Assembly: GCA_946406115.1 (NCBI GenBank)
Contig: OX291545.1
Span: 9,376,001-9,440,000, forward strand
Reading direction: 5' to 3'
Length of the DNA stretch: 64,000 nt
DNA from: Apoda limacodes
Taxonomy: Eukaryota > Arthropoda > Insecta > Lepidoptera > Limacodidae
Numbering within the stretch: position 1 is the stretch's first letter; the number at the start of each line of letters is the position of its first letter. The notes below the pieces were generated by a model. It was not told where the DNA came from, ran no database searches, and saw nothing but the letters and a program-made list of their open reading frames with translations. Shown here in pieces: positions 1 through 12,700 of this stretch. A program made the position numbers and the translations under genes.

Positions 1-1728
1 GGAGGTTCCAAGACTTTTTTTTTCATAGACCTGTCATAATCGCTGAGCTTCTTAAAATATCATGTGTCTACATTGATAGGTGGAGTCAAGCCAACATTTT
101 AGTTCTTCACTATCGAAAGCAGATAAATCTTCGTGTAGTGAGGGCACTTACTAATTGTGAACCCCCATTTTTTGTCACGTCGAGTCTCCCGTGGACCCCT
201 GGACCACTTTGGGAACTACTGTTCTAGGACATTTATAACTGTGTACCTACTTTTACTGAGGGTAGGTTCAAGCGTAGATGATAAGGATGAGACGGTATCT
301 AGGATAATATATTTCTTATTTATACAGGTAAATAATAGAGGTTGAATTAAAAAAATTGCATTCTTAGTAGATGCATATATTATACAACTTTACCGTTGTT
401 AAAATTGTATTGTTCTTGATTTATCAGTTTAGACTAAATTCATGTAGTTTTTAGTCAGTGAGAACTGTATGTATCATGTAGTTATGGGCTATTTTTCTTT
501 TATTTCTTTTTTTCTATTAAAAGTAAATGAAAAAATGAAATGTAAATGTAAGAGAAAGTAAATTAAAATGTTAAAGTTGTAGCTAGAGCTTTGTATAAAG
601 ACTAACGCAAGGCTATATAACTCAGTGGCGGCGGCGTAGGCGTAAGCAGGTGACACCCCTCGGAGCAAAATATGGTGTCAGTCAACCCAACTGCACATGA
701 CCAAAGCCTTGTGCCACAAATTGAAAAAACTATCAAATACATTTATCTAATTTGTTATATTATAGCATATTATTATTATGTTCTCAATATTGCCATATAA
801 CATTGAAAAAATAATATAAAATAGTTAAGTACACTTTTTTCTATTGAGACACAATAAACGTTAGATTTTATTTCCAAAAAATAAATATGTGTAATCAGCT
901 CAATAATGAGGCGTCACCAATCAAAGGGTAATTGATATATATTACGGGCAACCCCTCTCTGCATGCTCCTGGCTTCGTCACTGCCAAGACTAATAAATAA
1001 TCGTGTGCAGGTAAATAATAATTAACCTAACCTGTTTGCGGAGGATTTGCAATCGCTAGAACCAGGTCGCCCGGTGTCGGGAAATGTTGCTTGGGGAAAT
1101 TAGACGTCCGCTTTACGTCCAATAGGCTTTCATTAACCCTGATTCTGCTATGTTATTTTAGAGTCTATATCACAACTGTATTCGATTAGAGCGCTAATAA
1201 TCAGATCATTTGATGAATGCATATTAAATTCTCAGTAAAAGTGTTCCACACATACAACATGTTTAGGTCTTGTCTATTTAAAACGATTTTTTATTAATCA
1301 CAATCGAATTGAGCTAGTAAAATTGTTTTAAACGGCCTACTTAATTACCTATTATATGGTTTACTGCAAATCAACTATTTTAAATTCTGTAATTTCTCGT
1401 ATTTTCTATTGTTGCCTTTTGATTTAAAATTTAAGTCAGTAAACGGATACCTAGTACCTATGCAATGCAACCTCCTGCGATTGGTAAATCATTAAGCTGT
1501 GCCCTTACGATTAGGACTTAGGAGGGACTGTTTGTTGCTATTAATGAAACCATGAAATAGGTAGACCTACTGACATTGTGTTTTTATTCATACCATCTAC
1601 AATCTACATACATATATGTATACTTTTAGAAAATAAATTATTTATTTATGTTATAAGGTAGTTAGTATACACTGTCTACAAACAGTGTCGCCCACGCACC
1701 CCTCCCCCAACACCTTTACCTACTTTAT
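1..1728. other. AT-rich DNA with no assignable gene
   Basis: No exon with coding bias was recognised. Two GC-richer patches, about 620-710 and 945-1000, look like decayed mobile-element ends but match nothing I can name. The open frame at 157-345 shows no known domain. Confidence 0.4.
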
Positions 1729-1852
1729 GAGACTATGAAGTCTAAATGTACCAACTGTTTTGTATGTATGTGTAATATTTACATAGTTTGAGACTATGAA
1801 GTCTAAATATACGAACTGTTTTGTATGTATGTGTAATATTTACATAGTTTAT
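1729..1852. repeat. two-copy 61-bp tandem duplication
   Basis: GAGACTATGAAGTCTAAAT begins near 1729 and again at 1790. The following bases through ATTTACATAGTTT are repeated almost identically (period 61), with a couple of substitutions. Non-coding. Confidence 0.85.
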
Positions 1853-4800
1853 TGTTTATAACATACTAAATGACAGTTTTGCTCTGTACTTCATTACAAT
1901 ACACTTGTATACATTCTGGTGTTTTGTAGAACGTGCCAAGATTTAGTAGGCGTACTATATCATAAAATTGAGGCTTTCCAAGTAGGTATCAAAATAAAAA
2001 CACGTGACAACTACAATATAATTTCAATACGCATGACATGTCCTAAATTAACTATAAAAGATTAGCCACAATCTTATGCAACACAGAGTAAAGTATTTCA
2101 AAACAATAGAAACCTTGGAACCGATTACTACATGTAGAGTCCAGAGTACGCGTGCCTTGTTCAGGCGATAGTAACGAGGATGACGCGTGTATGACTTCTA
2201 CCACGCTAATACGCTTATAAAAATAATCTGGTTCTAAGATGATTACGACCTACATTTCTGCTTTACATGGTTAGTCTAAATATTCTTGGTTCAAAAACAT
2301 TAACTAAACAAAAATGTATGTTAATATCTAAAATCCTGCGCCCAATCCTGTACCATACCTGTTATAGTTCGAAAGAAACTGTTCAAAGATGACTTATACC
2401 TAAGTTATCTTTGGAACTGGCAATTACAGAGTAAAATAAAGCTAGATAGTTCCATATTGTATACCTAAGTAATTTATACCCAAATTATGCATTAAAATTA
2501 ATTTTAGCGTTAGTTAACTTAGCGTTTTAGCCGTTTTAAAGTCACTTTTTTGATTTGAATAAAAAACTATTTTTTACTTGATTTTGCCTCTGCCCCTGAA
2601 CTAAATAGGACAGTAAGTAGTCATAAGATTATTATTACCGAACATTAGATAGATAGATTTGAAAATTTCGAAAGCACTATTTCACAATATCTTTTCCCAT
2701 TATGTTACAAAACTACTAAATTTTTGACAGTTATGTGTAGCTGGTAACATAAACATCATAACATGATGAGAAGGACAGCTTCGTTGAACCAACGACCTTT
2801 AGTCCTGCGTGACAGGGGGTGAGTCCATTGCTGCAACACTGGTTATGACGCAGTGTACCTGGAATAAGGTGACTTAATAATATGTCCAATAAGTCACAGA
2901 TACAAAATAAATAAATGTAATAAATAAAATGAAAGACTTATATTCCTTTGCCAATTCCAAACAAGCTATAAAAAGTAAGTCAGAATTAGACACGGTATTG
3001 TTTCAAATTGATTCTGTTTTTATTGAATATTTAGTTTATCAGAAAATATTGTTTTTCGTGCAGCCTTTTCGTTAGATTAAAAAGTAAAATAAACTCAATA
3101 ATTAAATAAGCCTAATAAATTAAGCCACAGATTAGCGATATAGTAGTGACCATAAACAACTATTGTACTGAAAAGATAACAAACACAGCATTAGATTTGA
3201 AGCTTTGTTATTATCAAACTTCCTACTACACAATTTTCTTTTATTATTTTGAATTTGAGTTCTGGTTTAGTTCAGGGCTTATTCAAATGTCTGTTACTTT
3301 GTGTTTGAGTATTGTTTCGGTTATTTGCTGTATCTTTAATTGTTTTTTTTGCGTCTGTAATATTGTTTAATTAGTGTCGCTCAGAGTTTGAAACAAAAAA
3401 AATACAAGAGGAACAACCACAAAAGTAAAAAGTAAAAATTATTTGTAATATTTCCTTAAAATGTAGCCACAATAGCATAATTGCTAGAAGAATCTTTATG
3501 GGTCTGTAAAATAAACTAACTATAATTTCTTGATTGACATTAGTCACATATGTTACCTAATTATGTTACTGCTTCTTTTCGTTATTTAGTCTGTACTGTA
3601 CATTTATCGTCTTTTATTGTAAGGATGTAACAATTGGTAGCTGGTCTACGTCATCTATCCAATCATTTAAATCATAAGTTGGGATTTAGATACGTCGCAT
3701 TAACTTTAAATAATATCAAGTGTGTTAAGCTGCAGCTTGTTAGATTAAGATGACTAAATATGTAAGTTCAATGCATTCCACTAGCCACATGTATACTTCA
3801 ATGTCTTTATCTAAATCTTAGTGACAGATTCTACTATCAACGACGTATAATAAGTATAATTTTATCAATTTATGATGTTTGATTAAAAAGTAACACATTT
3901 GAAAATTGAAAATGCATATGAAAGCATTGTTGCACTATGTCTGTACAGAATTTTGAAGTTATTGGCGGAATTTATAAAGAAATCTTATTCATTGCACAGA
4001 ATAAGGAATAGTAGTATCTACTTGGTATTTGTGTAATCCGGGAAACTTAGTTTAAGACATTGCTTGAATTTCAGCGGAAGGTTAATATAATTTATATTGA
4101 CTTCTCCAATTAGAAGTCTTGAATTAGAGGATGGTGAGACGTGTGAATCAAAGTTATGTTTTAAGAGAAAAAGAAAGAGGTAAAAAAGTGTGAGAGGAAG
4201 AGGGACTAATACTAAATACTGAAATAAGTAGGTATCTCGTCCAAAAGCACATTATTTTATACTCATAGAATCATTTTTAAATTATCTATTATTAATGTTT
4301 TTTCTATGCATACTCGTACCATCCTCTTGTTTCACTTGTATAACTTGGAGATTAAATTTTCCTAGTAGTAGGTACTTTGTATAATAAGATATATTGAATA
4401 TTTCGTATATGTGTGACCACATTGGCTAAAATTCTAACAGTCAAGTAGCCACTAGCTTGATAAGCCAATTCGCACTGGGCTAGAGCGGGGATCTATGGCC
4501 TAAGCCTCTTTTCTCTGTGCTAGGACAAACTAGATTTCAGGCAAGTCGTCAAAGATTTACATCAAAGTCAATGAACTATATACAATAGATAAATGTGGAC
4601 TGAATATTGCGGTAATACAACACTTACATCGCAGGTCAATTTACAGCTGACACCTGTTGCATTGTCAGCAATAAAATAAACAATCTAAGATTAAGCAAGT
4701 CGCACTATAAATCATCTTAGTATAGTCTGTCTGTACGTGACATGACGAGAAACGTATTCGCAATCAGTCGTTAACCCGCTAGCTGTCGCTGTACTGTGAA

Positions 4801-5797
4801 GCAAGAAGCAACCGTTCAGAGGGCTTAGCATGACTTTACTACACATTGTTCGTTACGTGACTGACGCGACGCTAAGCAAATAAAAGAGATTATTGAGATA
4901 CTATTAGATTGGGCCACAATCTGAAAGCTCCAGCCAATAAAAAAAACTGTTATCCTGTTACGATAATCAACACGAGCATTTTTAGTATATTAAAACATTC
5001 CTAGGATCATTTGCAAATTTTTAAAATCTTGTTTCATTTGTATTTTATTAAAAAATCTAAGTAACGGTTGGCGAAAAAAAGTTATAAAAGCTGGAAAGCT
5101 GATTTTTAACAAGTATTATTATGACACCGCAACTCTGTGAGCATTCCTTTATCTGTTACTATAAAATAATATTTCAATAAATCCCTTTTTCGCCAGCCAA
5201 CTGTTCAATATTTTTTAGTAAAGTAGAGTAACCTATATAAAAAAAAACAGGATTTCTAAGCTTAAAAAAACCACTGAAGTAATAGTTTTAAAGATATGGT
5301 ATCACAGTGAAAAAAGATCTCTTGCTGCATGGTACAACGGATACAGGTGACCCCTTTTTTCCGTTAAAAGTCAAAAACTCTTTCACATTAAAATATTGAA
5401 AATTACCAACTATGGGCCCAAGTAGACCTAATTTTTCATACAAATTCTTGCTTTAGGTCACTTCACGTAACGAAACGTAAATGGTAGGGAACTCATGCTC
5501 AGCCCTCGCCATCATGCCGCGTACCATCGACCAGTTGAACGTGAACCGAGTAGTCACGTTACCAACGTTAAGTAGTTTACAAAACTTAAGTTAGTTTAAG
5601 ATTTCGTCGATTGCGTGTTTTTGGTGATACTGGGTCATGCATGTAAGTAATAGTTTTGGACACAATTTCATTGTACTACTTCTAATTTTATTCGGTGGTT
5701 TTGTGAATTTGATTACGACAAACTGTGTTTACTTTTCTGGTCACTAAGTTATTTCCTGTAAAATTATAAGTAGGTCATCAATACAGTTCTTTGTAAG
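1853..5797. other. AT-rich intergenic DNA
   Basis: No supported gene was seen. The 74-residue open frame at 3146-3370 is hydrophobic and low in complexity and resembles no family. A short stretch near 4468-4510 (TTCGCACTGGGCTAG followed by GATCTATGGCCTAAGCC) resembles the 3' body of lepidopteran tRNA-derived SINEs and is probably a fragment. Confidence 0.4.
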
Positions 5798-5800
5798 ACA

Positions 5801-5941
5801 ACTAAAGTGGCGCAGTGGTCAATGGTCTGCCTCGCTTCTTGGGTTCGATTCTCGGTCGAGGCAACAAAAGGTTGCAATTTGTGTTGAAAAATAATAGATC
5901 GGCTCTAGAACTGCGGAAGTTCCTAAATAACAATATGTTTT
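5801..5941 (+). mobile_element. tRNA-derived SINE head and body
   Basis: A degenerate Pol III promoter is visible: A-box-like TGGCGCAGTGG at 5808-5818 and B-box-like GGTTCGATTCT at 5842-5852, followed by a non-tRNA body. The spacing fits a tRNA-headed SINE. The cloverleaf cannot be closed convincingly, so it is not called as a tRNA gene. Confidence 0.65.
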
Positions 5942-6030
5942 AATGTTAACCGTGGTGAACTACATGTGTAATCTTTTTAAAAAGTGGATGTTCCAAAGGA
6001 TTACATATGTAGTTCACCACGGTTAACATT
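5942..6030. repeat. 32-bp-arm inverted repeat (hairpin)
   Basis: The left arm 5942-5973 and right arm 5999-6030 are reverse complements at 31 of 32 positions. Both carry GTTAACCGTGGTGAACTAC. The 25-base spacer itself holds TTTTTAAAAA. It directly follows the SINE body and may be its tail or a separate insert. Transcribed, it would form a stable stem-loop. Confidence 0.9.
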
Positions 6031-6936
6031 CGAAATATGTTACCTGTGTCAGGTTGTGGACGGTTCAAATCTGTATGTATATCTGTACCTGAGATGTAGC
6101 TTTTAAATTTGAAATAACATTTTTTGTCAATACGTAAGGCCCGTAATGGACATTATTTAGAATATTCTAGATTGACAAAAAAAAATTGAAAAATGCAAAT
6201 ATCCGCTGATCAAACTATTCAAAATAAGAAGGCTATCGTTAATCTTGTGAAAGGAGACTGTGGGCATAATTTAAACTAATAAATTTATGGTCTAGAAAAA
6301 ACCACAAAAGCCTATAGCATAAGTAATAATATTTTTAGAAATAGTCTCAAAATAACTTTTAACAATGGTACCGTAAAATGTCTAGTACCTATTAATTTTT
6401 TTTAATTAGCACCATAGGTAGGTAGGTACTTATTTTTGATGTAATATGAATTCAAAAAAGATCTCTGGCCGAGTTCATTCTTTTTTAATTGTTCAACTTT
6501 AAACAATTTTCTAAATAATACTTCCAATAGCTATCGCCCTCCAGTATCTATACTTACCTGGAAATACCAGAAATACTTCGTGTTTCATTCAAAGGTAGTA
6601 AACAAATTATTCACTCGTAAGGATATTATTATGCGCATACTAGTAACAGTTAAATAAATTATGATTACGCATCTAAAGCTAAGAAAACGATCACAATGTT
6701 GTGACTTGGCTGATCACTTAAATTAGTAACAACTATTGTTCGTATGAAGGTCGTAATATGACAATTTACGTCGTATTATTGAAAATAGCATACACCAATT
6801 TAGAAGAATAGAAGGAAACGCGATCCATTTATGTTATTTCTAACTATATAAACTGTGCTATATTATCATAACAAGTCTCTTTAAACATAAGATTGTGTCC
6901 CACTCTACCTGCGATTGTATTGATACATTTCTTTTT

Positions 6937-7010
6937 TGAAGTGAAAACGTCTTTAGCGGCGTTGTGCACTTTTTTTGTGATGGGTATAAAATGTTAAACT
7001 CTATAGGAGG
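6937..7010 (-). repeat. fragment of the GCCGCTAAAGA/TTTTCACTTC repeat family
   Basis: TTGAAGTGAAAACGTCTTTAGCGGCGTTGTGCAC matches the end of the longer copies at 12171-12540 (minus) and 26691-27192 (plus). Only about 70 bp remain here. Confidence 0.7.
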
Positions 7011-7118
7011 AATAAAAAGTAAGAGGAAATTGGGTTGATGAAAAGATGAAAGTGCGGATTACGCATGTTAAAATGCTATATCCAGGTTGTATGTTTTCAC
7101 TTCTAAGTTACACTAAGT

Positions 7119-7262
7119 TGCAAACAAGCTTACGGTCCGCTTGATGTTAAGCAATAGACCAGTTACTACACCAGGGATATGACTCGCGCGTTGCCGACCC
7201 TTCAGAAATCTAAAAAAATCTTTCTTGAAGAACCCCATACTGTAGTCCTTGGAGAAAACCTA
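7119..7262 (-). mobile_element. 5'-truncated CR1/jockey-like LINE, 3' end only
   Basis: The reverse complement aligns by eye with the LINE at 21.5-23.0 kb: CTACAGTATGGGGTTCTTC, then the region of the stop codon, then AAGCGGACCGTAAGCTTGTTTGC. It is a short 3' copy inserted on the minus strand. Confidence 0.75.
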
Positions 7263-7319
7263 CTCTTATGATGCTTATACGCAAAAGCGTATATTAATTA
7301 AAAAAAACTTTATATACTT

Positions 7320-7557
7320 ACTAGCTGTCCCGGCGAACGTTGTTCCGCTGCCGTCCCTCTGTACCCGGCAAAAGTTGGTTTTTACCTATAGTGCCCGAGT
7401 CCGGCTCGCACTTGACATATCGAGATAAAAACTATCCTATCTTTTAAGTTGGATCAAATAACAGATATTTACGAAGTTTGATCAAAATCGGTTCAGTAGT
7501 TTAGGAGTCCATTGAGGACAAACATTGTGACACGAGATTTATATATATTAAGATTAT
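7320..7557 (-). mobile_element. Helitron- or RTE-like repeat end
   Basis: The plus strand begins ACTAGCTGTCCCGGCGAACG, the reverse complement of a terminus ending in CTAGT. It continues with AAAATCGGTTCAGTAGTTTAGGAG, a phrase common to interspersed lepidopteran repeats. I cannot decide between Helitron and RTE-derived origins. Confidence 0.5.
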
Positions 7558-7784
7558 TTGAGCCTTAGGTGCATTGTTGGTCCCGGACTAAACAGAACAT
7601 ACTACCTCATAAAATAAATTATCACATTAACAAACCTATCTATCATTTCATACACTACTCATTAATTATTTTTATTGTCAACTCAGTTTTAAATTTTTGT
7701 ACCTATCCTTATAATATTTAGGACCGGTTAATAAATCCAAAATATCTCCTACTGTTATGTCAATTCTGAATTTATATAGTTTTT

Positions 7785-8422
7785 AGGGTTCCGTAGCCAA
7801 ATGGCAAAAAACGGAACCCTTATGGATTCGTCATGTCTGTCTGTCTGTCCGTCCGTATGTCACAGCCACTTTTTTCGAAACTATAAGAACTATACTGTTG
7901 AAACTTGGCAAGTAGATGTATTCTGTGAACCGTATTAAGATTTTCACACAAAAATAGAAAAAAAAACAATAAATTTTTGGGGTTCCCCATACTAAGAACT
8001 GAAAATCAAAAAATTTTTTTTCATCAAACCCATACGTGTACGGGTATCTATGGATAGCTTTTTAAAAATGATATTGAGGTTTCTAATATCTAATATCTAA
8101 ACTATAATAGTTTGCGCGAGAGACACTTCCAAAATGGTAAAATGAGTGTCTCCCCCCCTGTAACTTCTAAAATAAGAGAATGATAAAACTAAAAAAAATA
8201 TATGATGTACATTACTATGCAAACTTCCACCGAAAATTGGTTTGAACGAGAAGTAGGTAAGTAGATTTTTTTAATACGTCATAAATCGTAATTTGTAATT
8301 TACCTTTCATTCAACCAACTCAAATATAAAAATATTTTTGTTTGTGTTTGTAGATTACATAAATGGTGGTACGTACGGAACCCTCGGTGCACGAGTCGAA
8401 CACGCACTTGGCCGGTTTTTTT
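7785..8422 (+). repeat. AGGGTTCCGTA dispersed repeat, full-length copy
   Basis: It begins AGGGTTCCGTAGCCAAATGG, passes a CTGTCTGTCTGTCCGTCCG tract, and ends ACGGAACCCT followed by CACTTGGCCGGTTTTTTT. The family recurs in the window (17851, 35853 minus, 39444, 42366, 50011 minus). The near-terminal GGGTTCCGTA and TACGGAACCC are inverted relative to each other. No coding capacity; the family name is not known to me. Confidence 0.8.
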
Positions 8423-8489
8423 ATATAACTGCTTTGCTCAGCTTCGCTAGATTACAATAATTTATCGATTCTTGAACCCACTTATGCTG

Positions 8490-8580
8490 AGACTGCTCAG
8501 TTGAGAGTGGCTTTACCTGCTGAACCGAGGGCGCAGGTTTAGATGCCGCACAGGACAAACATTTGTGTTTGTCTTGAATT
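8490..8580 (+). mobile_element. SINE remnant
   Basis: GGGCGCAGGTTTAGATGCC followed by GCACAGGACAAACATTTGTG matches the B-box and downstream body of common lepidopteran tRNA-derived SINEs. The head is decayed. Confidence 0.5.
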
Positions 8581-9598
8581 TAGATGTTTTCTTTTTATGT
8601 ATACTTTCCGCATTTCCGCGACTCTTTCATGTTTCATCTTTTTTACCAATTTCATCCTCTGTTTTTTCTCCTAGTGGATGGTTTTTCAAAAACGGTCAAA
8701 CAGATTATTCTTAATACCATTTTTTAAGTATCAAGCTTCAAAAATTACGGCTTTTCATACAAATTTCCAACCTCCATTTTACCCATTTAAGAGATGATTT
8801 TTGTAAAATCCTTGCTTACGTGGAACCCTAGATCAAATAAAGAACACGCATGCCAAATTTTAAGGTTATAGATTCAGCTGTTTCATCAGTTTCTTGTTTT
8901 ATATACATAAGTATGTAATTAGATAGATATTTGTATCAGTTATCTGGCAACCATAGTACAAGTCTTGCTTAACTTGAGACTGCGTGGGACTGTGTAAGAC
9001 GTATTTTTTTATTAAGGCTGTTTAAAACCCTCGGCATGAAAGTCTATATGTAACTGCTATATGTGCATGAAGAACAGCGCAGAATGAGTCATGTTTGTAA
9101 AACAACACAAAAATAAATAAAAACATGATGTGTCACAAAAGATACTCATGCTAAACATGTAGGGTCGTTCACTTTACAGAAAGTATAATAAACGTGTTAT
9201 TATATAAATAAAAAACCTTTTTTATCCAAAGATGGATTTTGAATGCAACTTTTCATAAATAGGATGTTACCCACCTCGATAGTAAATAACTTTTACCGAC
9301 TCGATTGAATGCCTTAATGAGAGCTTGTTTTGGTTTAATATTATTATCGTATAACAAGGATGTGTCCCTGGGACCTTGTCGCATACACACCCATAATTCC
9401 TAAAAATAATTTACGTCGAATCCTTCTGATTACTTCTTTGGATTTCGAAACCCCTTTATCAAGGATGTGTTCCATCATCTCGTCACTTACATCTTACTAT
9501 AAAAACGTAAGATAAACCGGTTATTCATAAAAATTATATTAAATACGATGTACCTGATAAATAAATACAAACTGAATATTTCGTTCCGTCTTTTTCAG

Positions 9599-9755
9599 AT
9601 GCGACGTATAGCAGAATTTAAACGCGACAATGATAACCTTCTAAATGGACTAATACCGGAGAACGAACAAGATGCATTTTTGAACCACACCGTCGTTAAT
9701 GTGCTAAAGAACCGCGACCACAAGGGACGAAGAGTGCTGGTTGTTAATGCTGGAG
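9599..9755 (+). CDS. CRAL-TRIO gene 1, internal exon a
   Basis: The exon follows the acceptor CTTTTTCAG, ending at 9598, and stops before the donor GTAAGG at 9756. It enters in phase 0 and leaves in phase 1. It encodes about 52 residues from MRRIAEFKRDN to VLVVNAGG, the start of the lipid-binding domain. The exon is open without stops and is clearly richer in GC than its flanks. The ATG at the first base is probably an internal Met, because the family normally has 90 or so residues before this point. Confidence 0.85.
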
Positions 9756-12700
9756 GTAAGGGACTATTTTTGTTTTTAACTTTAGTGAATTCCATTATCC
9801 AAAAGACAGGTGACAAACTTATTTCAGGCTTCTCCTGCTAATTATTAGTTCTTAGAGAAACAAATTCTACTTTCTCATTTGCTAATGAACCGGTTAAGAT
9901 TCCTTTTCAAAAAGGTCATCTGAATATTCGAAATAAGACTCAAACAAAAGTCTTCTATAGCTGCATTTATTCAGGGTTGTACTTCCTTTGCATAAACATA
10001 AAGTTTATATTTTGTGTAAGTTTGGAATATAAATCTTAACCCGTAGCTACAAGATTCTTAAATACTCTAAAGCTTTCTGATGAAGTTTGTTCTGTTACAT
10101 ACTGTAAATGTGGATACAAAGGTTTACAGTAGACAGGTTGTCCTCTCATACGACTTTTATAGTTACTATTTTCCCTTCTATTAGAAGCTCCTTCCATAGC
10201 TCTGCTAATAGGTTCTCAAAACCCTTGAGCGGTTGTGTAAAAAAATCATGTATTTTAAAAGGTTCATGGGATCCAAAGAAAGTGACTGCCGATCAGATGT
10301 TCCGGCTGTTCTACTTGATACATGACGCTGCCATGCTGGAGCCCGAGTCCCAGGTCAAGGGTACCGTTGTGCTGATGGACTTTAAAGACATGGGCTGGTC
10401 ACAGGTCAGTTAACAACTTTGTGAAAATTCTATAGCAATACGTTTGTTAAAATGAGTGTATCCTACTTAATTCAGTAATTAACGTTCTTTGTCACTGTCC
10501 TTTAACTTAAACTTTAAAAAAAAACCCTGTAATTCGTGGTTTGTTTTTTAGTGTTAGGTACAGAGTTAATCTTAATTTTGCAAGTTCCTTCTATTTACTA
10601 ACAATGATGCTTCGTAAATAACACGAATAAAATATTCGACATTTGACTGAAGCGTCTTGACAGAGAGACGATTTGTCAATCTGACATAGTACCTAATATT
10701 CTCGAATAACATATTCTTTCAAACTCTGCCTGCAGTTAGATAAGTTCTTGCAGATACTTGGCGGTTACTTTCAAATGTCGACGGTATTGACATCAATTGT
10801 GACAATAGATTTTCCGTTGGCTGCATTTTGTATAACACTTTCATTTTCTTTTCGTCAATCATTTTTGCGAATTTGTCCACCTAAATGTTACGTCATGTCA
10901 TTTATATTATTCTGTTTGCCGGTAAACTTGGTATTACATCTTAAAATCAGATTTTAAATCGGGTTGAGTAACGAATACCACTTGTAAATCTCATTTTGAT
11001 AGCTCTTTTTAGGGTTAGTATTTGTCTTTTTTTTGCCTTATCGTAATGTTTTCTATTAATTAACACAATTGCTTATTAAAAATGACAATGATACTAAAGT
11101 TCTGTTTATTTAAGAGTTCTGTTTGCGTATTAATCGACATCGTATTTTTTTCACTTTTAAAAATTATATCGACTTCGGAAATTTTAATTTAAATCTATCA
11201 CACAACTTGGAAAAAGGTGTCCATAAAAATGTGCGTAGAAGTGAAGTCTTAAGACTGACTATTACTATTTTAGTCTTCAAAATATACTTGTAGTTGAAAT
11301 AGAAAACTGAGGACAAGGATTTGTAGCGTAAGAATAGGCAGAGAGCTTTGAGGAATAACCCAGATCACACAGAAGAAAGAATCATAAAAAGGTGATCTTT
11401 CTAAATTCTGTGGGGAAATAAAAAGGTACTTGTTTTTGTGTGTGGAAAATTTATTTATGTTTTAGCAACAGTATTATTGAACAAAACAATGAGCAAATGA
11501 CGATTACGAAGTTGGTATGACATTCAACAATGCAAATATCCTTGATACGAACGTGAAATTACTACGATTCATTTTGTTATAAACAGTAGGGTAAAAGAAT
11601 AACTAAATAACGATATAAATAATCGTAACAAAGTCAATGCCTTTGAATAACTAATGCAAATGAATTGAATTGAAAGGACGCCCATGTGTAATAGGAACTT
11701 GAGAAACACAAAAGACTTGTGCAAACATTCTTAGACCTCTGTCACTATTGTTTTGGAGTTCACAGTTGTTTAATCAGTTTGTTTTTTGAGAAATTTCAGA
11801 AAACCTATACAATTTTCTGCAATATGTGGTCTCATTTCTATTTTATTTATAAATAACTCATGAAAGCGTAGTTTTAATTAATTTTAATTTTGTATTGACT
11901 GAGCAATGAGTTGACCTTCCGGTATCAAAAGTTGAAGAACAATATAGTCAACAATAGCGTATATAGGTATATAATTCGTAAATAGGTATGGAAATACGAT
12001 GAGCAATTCGTATAATTGACATTGTGAATTACTAAAAGGAAATAAATAAAATGAATTTTCCGATAAAAGCGAAAATGGCGCAGTGTTAGCACAAATTAAC
12101 ATATTTGGAAACAAACAAGGCGCAAAATATAAGCACTCTACATATTTTATATTTTAAATGTTTAAAATAATTTTGAAGTGAAAACTTCTTTAGCGGCGTT
12201 GTGCATTTTTTTTGGTATGGGTAAAAAATGATAAACTCGCGTCAGGTCACGTGTCCTAATCGTGGAAATTCGTAAGATGCAAACCGTAATGCCACGCCTA
12301 TTATAATTTTTATTTTTAGTATTCGCGATTATGAGTAGTACATAGGGAGGTTGGATATGGAATTTTAATTCTATGACAGATTGCGATGTCAAATATACTA
12401 AGTCAAAAAAGTAAATAAACAAACATTATTATTTCTTGACAATGTCAAAGACATGTCTTGTGACATATTTGAGTGTTAAGCGCGAATTGTGTGTAAAGGT
12501 TTTTACTTCTGCCGGCACTCCCGGAGTGCAACTCTTTTTTTTATCCCTTAAATCTATGCATGTGTAGCTCTCCATGCATAGAACTGAGTCTATTTACCAT
12601 TTGGTCATTGAACCCGTTAAAGAAACAAGTAGAAATTATGATGGTAACAGCAACATAATCAACACATAAAGGTATATTAACATTGACCAATCGCCAAGTC

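Noticed and set aside
5801..5875. A tRNA gene (A and B boxes present)
   Set aside because: The acceptor and anticodon stems do not close and a SINE body follows, so it is a tRNA-derived SINE head.
9599..9601. True translation start of the CRAL-TRIO gene at the ATG at 9599
   Set aside because: The ATG is the first codon after a good splice acceptor, and the family needs an upstream CRAL_TRIO_N region.
9548..9841. Independent small gene starting at 9548
   Set aside because: The frame is only open across an intron, acceptor, exon and donor; the CRAL-TRIO part is limited to 9599-9755.
12162..12422. 86-residue minus-strand gene, with a related frame at 26812-26997
   Set aside because: The similarity of the two predicted peptides comes from both lying in copies of the same non-coding repeat, one of which is rearranged inside.
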